DNA from: Flavobacteriaceae bacterium
Lineage (GTDB): Bacteria > Bacteroidota > Bacteroidia > Flavobacteriales > Flavobacteriaceae
Length of the DNA stretch: 11,525 nt
Reading direction: 5' to 3'
Assembly: GCA_018672145.1 (NCBI GenBank)
Contig: JABHGH010000127.1
Span: forward strand, 1-11,525
Numbering within the stretch: the stretch's first letter is position 1; the number at the start of each line of letters is the position of its first letter. The notes beneath the pieces were generated by a model that was given only the letters and a program-made list of their open reading frames with translations, made no database searches and was not told the DNA's origin. The position numbers were made by a program, and so were the translations under genes. Below are positions 1 through 7,492 of the stretch, piece by piece.

Positions 1-1330
1 CCATTTCATTGGGTGCAAGTTTTTTGTCTCTTGCACGAACGGCGTAGTCTTTTACTTGTGCACCAATCTGAGGAAGCGCCATTTCATCAGTGAAACGAAC
101 GACAGGGACAACTAGTCCATCAGTAACAGCGACAGCCACACCAATATGTACGTGGTGGTTGAGTTGCATGCGATCGTCAAACCAACGGGAGTTGACTTGC
201 GGGTGTTGTTTCAAAGCTAAGGCCGTTGCTTTTACAACAATATCGTTAAAAGACACCTTGATGTCTGGTAATTCGTTGTATTGTTTACGAAAGGCAATAG
301 CAGGATCCATGTCAAACTCGACAGATAAATAGTAATGGGGAGCGGAGAATTTGGATTCTGCCAGGCGCTTCGCAATAACTTTACGCATTTGAGAATTTGG
401 AATATCTTCTGAAGACTCTTGTCCTTTTGGCACAAAAGGTCCTGCAGCAACGGGTGCTGAACTAGGGACAAACTGCTCAACATCTCGCTTGACAATTCGT
501 CCGTGTTCTCCTGACCCTATCACTTGTCCTAAGTCAATTCCTTTTTCAGCAGCAATACGCTTGGCAAGTGGTGAAGCCATAATGCGACCACTGTCACTTG
601 TTGTTGATGGTGTTGGCGGTGGTGCTGATGTTGTTTGTGTTGGACTTGGCACAGCAGGAGTTGATACTGGTTCCTCCGCAACTGAAGGAGGTACACCAGC
701 AGAAGCTGAAGCGATGACTGCGGAAACATCTGTTCCACTTGGCCCAATGATTGCCAACAAACTGTCAACAACGGCAGATTCTCCGACTTGCACACCTACG
801 TGTAAAAGTTCTCCGTTATAGAACGATTCAAATTCCATTGTTGCTTTATCAGTTTCGATTTCAGCTAAAATATCGCCTTCCTCAACCTTGTCCCCTACAT
901 TTTTAAGCCATGAAGCGACCGTGCCTTCTTCCATAGTGTCGCTCAATCGAGGCATTTTGACCACCTCTACGTCGGCTGGAATTTGAGCAGATTTTGCAGC
1001 AGATTTGTTTGCTTCTTCAGGTGCATCATTGACTTCTTCTGATACTTTTTCTTCTGCGCTTTCACTCGTGAGCAAGCTACTGATATCTTCGCCTTGATCT
1101 CCAATAATAGCAAGCAAGCTATCGACGACGGCGGTTTCACCTTCCGCCACTCCAATATGAAGCAGATATCCCTCATTGAAAGACTCGAATTCCATTGTTG
1201 CTTTGTCGGTTTCGATCTCCGCTAGAATGTCGCCTTCCTCAATTTTTTCTCCAACTTTTTTTAACCACGATGCAACCGTTCCTTCTTCCATGGTGTCGCT
1301 CAACCGCGGCATGTTAACTACAATCGCCAT
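1..1330 (-). CDS. pdhC: Pyruvate dehydrogenase E2, dihydrolipoamide acetyltransferase (3' end outside window)
   Basis: Core subunit of the pyruvate dehydrogenase complex. It carries the acetyl group on a swinging lipoyl arm and passes it to CoA in the cytoplasm. The first 443 codons lie in the window and no stop is reached. Domains in order: lipoyl domain 1 (about 1-80, ETDKA motif with lipoyl-acceptor Lys43); an acidic Glu/Ala linker (about 88-120); lipoyl domain 2 (about 123-200, acceptor Lys162); an Ala/Pro/Ser/Thr-rich flexible linker (about 208-248); the peripheral-subunit-binding domain (about 249-287, RIMASPLAKRIA onward); and the first part of the catalytic acyltransferase domain (from about 308, SQMRKVIAKRLAES). 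The catalytic His-x3-Asp-Gly motif would lie beyond the left edge and cannot be checked. The start ATG follows the pdhA stop after one base (TAA-T-ATG), so translational coupling is likely. The linker and lipoyl number fit a pyruvate rather than a 2-oxoglutarate complex, as does the adjacent pdhA. Confidence 0.95.
   Translation of the reverse strand, partial: MAIVVNMPRLSDTMEEGTVASWLKKVGEKIEEGDILAEIETDKATMEFESFNEGYLLHIGVAEGETAVVDSLLAIIGDQGEDISSLLTSESAEEKVSEEVNDAPEEANKSAAKSAQIPADVEVVKMPRLSDTMEEGTVASWLKNVGDKVEEGDILAEIETDKATMEFESFYNGELLHVGVQVGESAVVDSLLAIIGPSGTDVSAVIASASAGVPPSVAEEPVSTPAVPSPTQTTSAPPPTPSTTSDSGRIMASPLAKRIAAEKGIDLGQVIGSGEHGRIVKRDVEQFVPSSAPVAAGPFVPKGQESSEDIPNSQMRKVIAKRLAESKFSAPHYYLSVEFDMDPAIAFRKQYNELPDIKVSFNDIVVKATALALKQHPQVNSRWFDDRMQLNHHVHIGVAVAVTDGLVVPVVRFTDEMALPQIGAQVKDYAVRARDKKLAPNEM
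743..1312 (-). repeat. Tandem lipoyl-domain duplication inside the E2 gene
   Basis: Two copies of a stretch of about 213 bases lie 357 bases (119 codons) apart, at 1100-1312 and 743-955. Each encodes MPRLSDTMEEGTVASWL through the conserved AVVDSLLAIIG end. Aligning by eye, about 61 of 71 residues match, while many matching codons differ at the third base. It is therefore an older in-frame duplication kept similar at protein level rather than a fresh DNA repeat. Multiple lipoyl domains are common in E2 proteins. Confidence 0.85.
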
Positions 1331-1331
1331 A

Positions 1332-2330
1332 TTATAATTTATGTGCTAAAAATGGATAATCTTTTTGTTCGTAAACTGCATCATACATCAACGAAGTGTC
1401 TGGATAAGGTGAAGATTCAGCAAATTCGCTACATTCTTGCACACGTGCCTTGACATCAGCAGTAATTTTATCGAGATCCTCTTCGGATGCAAATTCATTT
1501 TTTACAATATGTTCACGCACTTGAGTAATAGGGTCAATCTTTCGATATTCATTGACTTCATCTTTTGTGCGGTAATGTTGCGCATCTGACATTGAATGTC
1601 CACGATAGCGGTATGTTTTTGCCTCTAAGAAAGTAGGGCCATCTCCTTTACGAGCTCTTTGAATCGCTTCTGAGATTCCCTCTGCAACCTTGACTGGATC
1701 CATTCCGTCGATTGGGCCGCACGGCATCTCATAACCAAGTCCGAGTTTCCAAATATCTGTGTGGCTTGCTGTTCTTTCTACAGAAGTTCCCATCGCATAT
1801 CCGTTGTTTTCGACAATAAACACTACGGGAAGTTTCCACAGCATGGCAAGGTTTAAAGTTTCATGAAGCGAACCCTGACGGACTGCTCCGTCTCCCATGT
1901 AGCAGAGAGTTACCGCATCACTCCCATGATATTTGTCGCCAAAAGCCATTCCAGCACCAAGTGGTATCTGGCCTCCAACAATCCCGTGTCCTCCGTGGAA
2001 TCGGTGTTCTTTTGAGAAAATGTGCATCGATCCACCAAGTCCTTGTGAAGTTCCTGTTGCTTTACCATACAGCTCAGCCATTACTTTTTTGGGGTCAACT
2101 CCCATTCCGATTGGCTGTACGTGATTTCGATAAGCAGTAATCATGCGGTCTTTGGTCAAATCCATTGCGTGGAGTGAGCCTGCAAGGACAGCCTCTTGAC
2201 CGTTATATAGGTGTAAAAATCCACGTACTTTTTGTTGAATATAAACGGCAGCAAGTTTATCTTCAAATTTACGCCAGAAGAGCATATCCTTGTACCAATT
2301 TAAATAAGTGTCTTTGGTTACTTCTTTCAT
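1332..2330 (-). CDS. pdhA: Pyruvate dehydrogenase E1 component, alpha subunit
   Basis: This is the thiamine-diphosphate-dependent subunit that, with E1 beta, decarboxylates pyruvate and acetylates the E2 lipoyl arm. The 332-residue product has the full-length shape of an E1 alpha subunit. It carries the ThDP/Mg-binding motif from GDG (146-148) to NN (175-176, in VENNGYAMGT). It also has the GGSMH...HGGHGIVG active-site region (about 99-119) and the YRYRGHSMSD loop (240-249), which corresponds to the phosphorylation loop of eukaryotic E1 alpha. The gene ends one base before the E2 start, so the two are one operon. No E1 beta gene lies between them or upstream in the window. In Bacteroidota it is often encoded elsewhere, but it could also lie past the left edge. 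The start is supported by a TAnnTTTG promoter box about 40 bases upstream. Confidence 0.96.
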   Translation of the reverse strand: MKEVTKDTYLNWYKDMLFWRKFEDKLAAVYIQQKVRGFLHLYNGQEAVLAGSLHAMDLTKDRMITAYRNHVQPIGMGVDPKKVMAELYGKATGTSQGLGGSMHIFSKEHRFHGGHGIVGGQIPLGAGMAFGDKYHGSDAVTLCYMGDGAVRQGSLHETLNLAMLWKLPVVFIVENNGYAMGTSVERTASHTDIWKLGLGYEMPCGPIDGMDPVKVAEGISEAIQRARKGDGPTFLEAKTYRYRGHSMSDAQHYRTKDEVNEYRKIDPITQVREHIVKNEFASEEDLDKITADVKARVQECSEFAESSPYPDTSLMYDAVYEQKDYPFLAHKL

Positions 2331-2368
2331 AGAATCAATATCTTTCGATTACACCCGCTATTAAAATG

Positions 2369-2376
2369 CAAAGGTA
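2369..2376 (-). promoter_or_regulatory. Probable -7 box of the pdhA promoter
   Basis: On the minus strand this reads TACCTTTG, an exact match to the Bacteroidota -7 consensus TAnnTTTG. It sits in the 106-base gap between porV and pdhA and would give a leader of about 30 bases. The -33 element is weak: a T-run at about 2395-2400 lies at the right distance instead of TTTG. The box suggests the pdh genes are not merely read through from porUV. Confidence 0.55.
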
Positions 2377-2436
2377 ATGCTTTCCCACTTTGTGAAAAAA
2401 CGGGAACAGTGTTTATTCAAACAATGTTGATAATCT

Positions 2437-3588
2437 CTAGTTTTCTCGTGTGTCACCAAAGTTAAATGTCAATGCAAAACGAAGTGTATTTTCCAACGGA
2501 TTGATCACTTTGGTTGCGGAAATCAGATACGACAAGTCAATATCAATCAGGTTGTATTTAAATCCAGCGCCAAGCGTTATGAATTTTCGAGCGCCTTTAT
2601 CCTCATGCTCATTAAAATATCCCGTACGAAGTGCAAAAGCATTGTTGTAGTTAAATTCTGCGCCAAGTGCCCACGTAAATTCTTTCAACTCTTCACCAAA
2701 ACCATCAGGAGCATCTCCAAAGGACTTAAAGATACCACTCAAAAAACTCACATCTGGTTGAGTGTAACCTTCGATAATTTGTCCTCCATCAGTGTCTGTT
2801 CCATAAATTGGCTCGCTAGGTGTTGGCACAAGAAGCTTGTTCAATTCTAGAGAAAGAGTTACAGTGTTATATGCATCAAAAATGAAGTCAAATCCACCAC
2901 CAAGTTTAAGATTGGTAGGTAAATAATCAGAGAAGCCATCTTTTTCATACGAAAGTTTAGGTCCCAAGTTGCTGAGGTAAAATCCACTACGCCACTTTCC
3001 TTCAAAAGATTCAAATGAACTTTGTTTGGATTGATAATACCCCGAAACACCAAAAGAAACCGTGCTAGCAGAGGACGCGTCATCAAAAGAAGATCCAATT
3101 TTTAGGTCCGAATTCACAAATGCTCCGGTAACAGCCAACGAAAAAGACTCGTTAAGTTTTAGTGCGTAGGAAAAATCAACAACAAATTCGTTTGGACGCT
3201 CAATGAGTGGGTTGATGAAATCCGCAGGAGTTTGCCCTAGCTCAATTTCACCCAAGCTAAAATACTTTAAGCTTGCAGCCCATGCAGAACGCTCAGACGT
3301 TACCGCATAATAGTTGATATTGGACAGGAAAATATCGTTGACCAACTGACTCAAATATGGCGTGTAGCTAATTCCCAGTCCTGATTGATTAGACGCAAAA
3401 GTATATTTTGATGGGTTCCAGTTTTGTGAATATGCATCTGGTGATGTGGCAACTCCTTGCTCACCCATACCTGCAGATCTTGCGTCGGATGTAATTAACA
3501 AAAAGGGAACGCCAGTTGTAATTACTCGGTTTTGGGAGAACGCAATTGCTGAAACTAGCATTAAAATAATAAAGGTGATTTTCTTCAT
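2437..3588 (-). CDS. porV: Type IX secretion system outer membrane protein PorV
   Basis: Outer-membrane beta-barrel of the FadL-like PorV (LptO) family. In Porphyromonas and Flavobacterium it collects proteins bearing a C-terminal secretion signal from the type IX translocon and hands them to the PorU attachment machinery. The 383-residue product has a Sec signal peptide (lysines at 2-3, hydrophobic to about 17, likely cleavage after AFS at 18). The family-typical N-terminal stretch follows: VPFLLITSDARSAGMG, then GVATSPDAYSQNWNPSKY (about 27-62). The remainder alternates polar and hydrophobic residues as in a barrel and ends in strand-like LRFALTFNF. It starts 8 bases after the porU stop, so the two are almost certainly co-transcribed. 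The length is normal for the family and nothing is missing. Confidence 0.95.
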   Translation of the reverse strand: MKKITFIILMLVSAIAFSQNRVITTGVPFLLITSDARSAGMGEQGVATSPDAYSQNWNPSKYTFASNQSGLGISYTPYLSQLVNDIFLSNINYYAVTSERSAWAASLKYFSLGEIELGQTPADFINPLIERPNEFVVDFSYALKLNESFSLAVTGAFVNSDLKIGSSFDDASSASTVSFGVSGYYQSKQSSFESFEGKWRSGFYLSNLGPKLSYEKDGFSDYLPTNLKLGGGFDFIFDAYNTVTLSLELNKLLVPTPSEPIYGTDTDGGQIIEGYTQPDVSFLSGIFKSFGDAPDGFGEELKEFTWALGAEFNYNNAFALRTGYFNEHEDKGARKFITLGAGFKYNLIDIDLSYLISATKVINPLENTLRFALTFNFGDTREN

Positions 3589-3596
3589 TTTGAATA

Positions 3597-6500
3597 TTAG
3601 TGTAATATAATTCTATGACTTTCTGTGAAATTTGTATTAGATAACGTAGATTTTAAACTAATCGTACACAAATATACTCCTTTGTTTAAGACTACACCAT
3701 TGTACGATTTACCATCCCAAGTAATTTCGCTGCTTCCGCTGTCTCCTGAGTACAAAGTTTGTGTGTGAGCCCATACTTTTTTTCCGCTGATGTCATGGAT
3801 GACAACATTTGCTTCAAGAAGTTCTCTAGGCTTGTTATGATTGATCCAAAACGTGGTTTTAGTTTGGAAAGGGTTAGGTACATTATAGATGCTACTAATA
3901 ATAATATTATTTTTATCAGAGACAACAAAATCAATAGTTTGGGTTGAAAAATTATTGTAAGTATCCCAAGCCGTAACGGAAAGAGTATGATTTCCAGAGC
4001 TTAAATTACTAAACACATAATCGAGCGATCCGGAACGAAAATCACTCAGATTTGTTCGATAAAAATTATTGAGAATGATCGGTTTTTGGGTTACTCCGTC
4101 CAAAACAGCCAAGAGTTCATGACCTAAACCACCTGAGGTATTAATTCCGTTTTCGTCATGAAAATTGGCAATCAACTTTGGGTTCGACCCCGTTAAATCT
4201 CCACTTTCAAAATTCTCATTATCCAAAAAGAGTTCAATGGTTGGTCCCAAATTATCATTCTCTGGATTGTCATTTATGCCTCCGATAAATAAATCGTTTG
4301 ACAGTCCCGTTAATTTGTTGATTCTCTCGTTGTTAACAGCATACAAACTGATGCGGGCCTGTCCGTTGGGTAGTGAAATGTCTTTTGGGATCACAAGCTC
4401 TAGATCCCAGAACCCATCAACGACCTCAGCATTTCCTTTAAAAACAACATTCCCAAGTGCGTTATAAGTAAAGGTTCCATTGCCGTCATTGCCTAGAGTG
4501 GTTTTTTGAATCCCTTTGTCAAAAATTGTAACTACAATCTCCCCGTCAAAATCGCTGCGAAGATTTCCATCTGCGTCCGAGACTTGACCAGCGAGGTTCA
4601 CACGATCTAGCGCACTCATTTGCTTGTGCTCGTCGCTCAACTCAGCTATTAGACTTCCATTAAAATGTGTGAGATCAACCTTGGTGCTGGGGATCGCCAA
4701 TTTGAGGGCAGGGTCACCGATGTAAAATACAATTCGCCTTTGAGAAGTTCCTGAAAATTCATTTTTAGCCAACCGCAAAGCTTCAGATATTGTTGTGTAC
4801 TCGTCAGAGTCAAGTGCGTACAAATATTTCGCAATAATTTTATTGTAATTAATTCCATTGGTGACATAAATCTGCCTTGTGGTCGAAATCAATCCGATGA
4901 CGCCACCTGCCGGATTGGCGTAACTGGCCTCTCCAACTGTATATTCTTCAGGGTTGTCAAAGCGACTAAACTCACAAGTGGACGTGACAAAAAGCGGATA
5001 CTTCCCTGGGTGATACAAACGGTCGGCAAACTCTCTGTCAAAAATTGACTCTGACGAAAGTCCTGTTTCTCCTCCATGCCCAAAATAATTAATGGCAAGA
5101 GTTCCTTGAGTAAATTGATTTTCCAAGGCTTCATTAACTCCTGGGTAACGGTTGCCAGATGCTGAAACAACTTGCTCATAGCTGTCGGAATGAATTTTTT
5201 GCAAATTTATAAACGGTTTGTGCAAAATGATCTCTTCGCCCAAATCATCCAATTTTTCTTGTATAACGTTCTCCCAACTTTGGTCTGGATCATCAGACAA
5301 TATGGTCAATGTGTTTTGCCAATCACCATAGGACAAACTATAATCAATGGCTTTATTCACAACAGCGAGGGCACCATCTTTCGTGTCAAATAATATTCGT
5401 CCAACCGCAATATCCATTCGGTCTGCATAACCCAAATTCCCCTCGTCATCATCCATCATAGCATAAAAATCATCAGACATATAACTGTTTGCCAAATGGA
5501 AACTTTGGAGTGCTTGAAAAGTAGGCACGATATTGTTGTTGCCTAAAACACGGTCTTTGTAATCGTAACTTGTGTCTCCAAACAAACAGATATATTTAGG
5601 TTTGTTTTCGTCCGTGTTGTTAAAGTATGCATATCGAATGGCATTACGAATGGCAGCAATGTCTATATTTCCAGCGTTAAAGTCATCATAAATGTCCGAA
5701 AGTAGCAACACTTGGGTTTGTAATCCTGTGTGGGTTCGGTGATGCATTGCTAGTCGGTTCGCTTCTTCCACAAATTCTTCCTGGGCAATAATGATGTATT
5801 CCGCCCCATTGATCAGTTGCTCACGAAGATTTGGAGAGGTAAAGCTGTCGCCCAAATCACTACGCATGGGTGCATGAGCATCGTTTTCGTTGTATAGATG
5901 GAGCCTGGTCACATTTTTACTTGGGGTAAAATAGATGTCAGCACCATTGGATTGATATACCGAAATGCTTCCGTCGTCGTAGAGCTCCCAGATGGCATCT
6001 GCATTCGAGGCACGATGGGTTTCTGTGGTCAGTGGTGTGAAACCAAATTGACCAAGATTTCCATCCAATGAGCGTTGATAATTGACACGGATATAATCGA
6101 GATATCCAATAGCAGAAGTCAAACCAAAGGAATTATAGAGAACCTCTACTTGCATATCACTATTGCGCGGTATAAAATTTTCCGTTTCTCGATTAAGAAA
6201 AGCTTTGACAAGAGTTTGGGTTGAATTTAAAAAAATATCAAAATTCACATCATCAATGCTGACGGTCAACTGGCTGCTATTTGTTGAAACACCCGCCCCA
6301 GAAACTGTGAGTTCCACACTCGTCCCAGGAGCATACCCCTCTAGGTTAATTGGATAAACACGAGAGGTGTTGTTTAGAAAGGAATCCCCCAACCAAACTC
6401 TTCCCATTTGTGCAATGTTTGTTTTGTCTTCTTCGAAATGAACTGTTGACTCTCCCCTTGTTTGGTGTGTCGATGTAGAAGGTAAAGAGGCAAGTGTATT

Positions 6501-7340
6501 GACACGTAAGCCAGCTTCACCATCATGGGAAAGAATATAGTTTGCTCGATCCTGAAAAAGATTGATCGCCGTGTTACTTTCTTCATTCCACTCGCCCAAC
6601 CCTTTTGCATAAAAAAGGATGTAATCATTATCGTCAAAATGACCATCATCCATACCAACCAATTGAAGTGGGTTTTCTGACATTCCAACGTTCACATTGG
6701 CAGCTGCGCCATTTTTAAGTGGGAGCATTGTTCCACCAAGCCCGAAAATTTTTAATTTCTGAGGGTTAACCGTTCCGATTGGAACACCCAAATCACGGAG
6801 AAATTTACCTGTGATTTTATGAATACCTGTATGGGCGACTTCAAAACGATAGCCACTCTGAGGCAGTGTGTTCGGAAGGGAGAAATCGCTTTGTACCGCT
6901 TGATGATGACTGGAGCTAGCATATTGAGAGACCAACGAAAAGTTCTTGACTGCATGTATAAAACCATTGACAACAAAAAACGGTTCTAAACGGATATACA
7001 CTTGGTGAGAAAATCTAATTTTAGTTTTGTGAATACTAAGATCTGGAGATGAAGGCAATTCATTAGCAAGTAAATCGCCAATTTGTTCATGTGGAATTTT
7101 GACAGATTGAATGTTTTTAATTACAAATTGACTGTTTGTTGGGTCATCGATTTCGATAGTGATTCCAGTAGAGAAAGCGTTTGTTGTCTCATCAAAAAAA
7201 ATGGAATACCCCTTTGGCTGGGGAATGTTTAGAACATCCTCAAGAACCTGAACTTGGGCAAATCCATCCCAATTCAAATGAAAATCACGCTGTTGAGCCC
7301 AAAGGAAAGTTGGGAGTACAAAAAGGATCAATAAACGCAT
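3597..7340 (-). CDS. porU: Type IX secretion system C25-family sortase-like protease PorU
   Basis: Cell-surface protease of the gingipain (C25) family. In Porphyromonas it removes the C-terminal signal of secreted cargo and joins the cargo to lipopolysaccharide. I place the start at 7340 rather than the longer open frame to 7478, because codon 1 then begins a clean signal peptide (MRLLILFVLPTFLWA, likely cleavage before QQ) and gives 1247 residues, normal for PorU. Domains: a beta-rich N-terminal part (about 20-505); the C25 peptidase domain (about 510-885) with the likely catalytic His755 in NYFGHGGETG and Cys789 in FVTSTCEFSRF, closing near IGDPALKLA (about 875); Ig-like beta segments; and a C-terminal type IX-like domain (about 1150-1247) opening with NVPNPF (PNPF at 1155-1158) and ending in a GVYLCTI strand. 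The catalytic dyad is intact. The gene runs divergently from gldJ, and porV follows it, the usual order in Flavobacterium. Confidence 0.95.
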   Translation of the reverse strand: MRLLILFVLPTFLWAQQRDFHLNWDGFAQVQVLEDVLNIPQPKGYSIFFDETTNAFSTGITIEIDDPTNSQFVIKNIQSVKIPHEQIGDLLANELPSSPDLSIHKTKIRFSHQVYIRLEPFFVVNGFIHAVKNFSLVSQYASSSHHQAVQSDFSLPNTLPQSGYRFEVAHTGIHKITGKFLRDLGVPIGTVNPQKLKIFGLGGTMLPLKNGAAANVNVGMSENPLQLVGMDDGHFDDNDYILFYAKGLGEWNEESNTAINLFQDRANYILSHDGEAGLRVNTLASLPSTSTHQTRGESTVHFEEDKTNIAQMGRVWLGDSFLNNTSRVYPINLEGYAPGTSVELTVSGAGVSTNSSQLTVSIDDVNFDIFLNSTQTLVKAFLNRETENFIPRNSDMQVEVLYNSFGLTSAIGYLDYIRVNYQRSLDGNLGQFGFTPLTTETHRASNADAIWELYDDGSISVYQSNGADIYFTPSKNVTRLHLYNENDAHAPMRSDLGDSFTSPNLREQLINGAEYIIIAQEEFVEEANRLAMHHRTHTGLQTQVLLLSDIYDDFNAGNIDIAAIRNAIRYAYFNNTDENKPKYICLFGDTSYDYKDRVLGNNNIVPTFQALQSFHLANSYMSDDFYAMMDDDEGNLGYADRMDIAVGRILFDTKDGALAVVNKAIDYSLSYGDWQNTLTILSDDPDQSWENVIQEKLDDLGEEIILHKPFINLQKIHSDSYEQVVSASGNRYPGVNEALENQFTQGTLAINYFGHGGETGLSSESIFDREFADRLYHPGKYPLFVTSTCEFSRFDNPEEYTVGEASYANPAGGVIGLISTTRQIYVTNGINYNKIIAKYLYALDSDEYTTISEALRLAKNEFSGTSQRRIVFYIGDPALKLAIPSTKVDLTHFNGSLIAELSDEHKQMSALDRVNLAGQVSDADGNLRSDFDGEIVVTIFDKGIQKTTLGNDGNGTFTYNALGNVVFKGNAEVVDGFWDLELVIPKDISLPNGQARISLYAVNNERINKLTGLSNDLFIGGINDNPENDNLGPTIELFLDNENFESGDLTGSNPKLIANFHDENGINTSGGLGHELLAVLDGVTQKPIILNNFYRTNLSDFRSGSLDYVFSNLSSGNHTLSVTAWDTYNNFSTQTIDFVVSDKNNIIISSIYNVPNPFQTKTTFWINHNKPRELLEANVVIHDISGKKVWAHTQTLYSGDSGSSEITWDGKSYNGVVLNKGVYLCTISLKSTLSNTNFTESHRIILH

Positions 7341-7447
7341 ACAAATTTTATAACGCAAAAGATTTGATTCTAGTACCCGAAAAAAAATAAAATAAAATAA
7401 TGACTGAAATTTATCGTTATTTAAATATAATCTACGAATATGATAAG

Positions 7448-7455
7448 CAAATTTA
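7448..7455 (-). promoter_or_regulatory. Candidate -7 box for porU-porV
   Basis: The minus strand reads TAAATTTG, an exact TAnnTTTG match, about 108 bases before the porU start. No good -33 TTTG lies at the expected distance. The region is AT-rich, so a chance match is possible. If used, it would lie back to back with and overlap the gldJ promoter candidate. Confidence 0.38.
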
Positions 7456-7466
7456 CACATATTTAC

Positions 7467-7474
7467 TATCTTGC
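7467..7474 (+). promoter_or_regulatory. Candidate -7 box for the gldJ operon
   Basis: The plus strand reads TATCTTGC, one T short of the common TAnnTTTGC form. It ends 18 bases before the gldJ ATG, giving a leader of about 12 bases. This short leader favours the gldJ start at 7493 over the upstream in-frame ATG at 7400. No convincing -33 element is seen. The wider divergent gap (7341-7492) also holds an A-rich tract with an AAAAT repeat at about 7380-7400, and nothing else I can name. Confidence 0.35.
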
Positions 7475-7492
7475 ACACCTAAATGTTTTTGT

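Noticed and set aside
489..821. Plus-strand open frame of 110 codons rich in Gly, Ala, Thr and Val
   Set aside because: It lies antisense to the repetitive Ala/Pro/Thr linker and second lipoyl domain of the E2 gene, whose coding sense is certain. The composition is a by-product of that linker.
2380..2410. Possible hairpin terminator between porV and pdhA (TTTCAC-AAA-GTGGGAAA with a nearby T-run)
   Set aside because: The stem needs two G-T pairs, and the T-run precedes rather than follows the stem on the transcribed strand.
4165..4467. Plus-strand frame of 100 codons within porU
   Set aside because: It is antisense to a well-supported coding region, has no recognisable domain, and has no promoter or leader of its own.
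7380..7401. A-rich AAAAT repeat upstream of gldJ and porU
   Set aside because: It is too short and simple to be more than AT-rich leader sequence; no second copy or function is evident.
7341..7478. N-terminal extension of porU by 46 residues
   Set aside because: The extension puts a non-signal stretch before an evident signal peptide, reads through the promoter region, and does not fit the family length.
7400..7492. N-terminal extension of gldJ by 31 residues
   Set aside because: It would bury the lipoprotein signal peptide. The ATG at 7493 starts a proper signal, and the candidate promoter box lies inside the extension.
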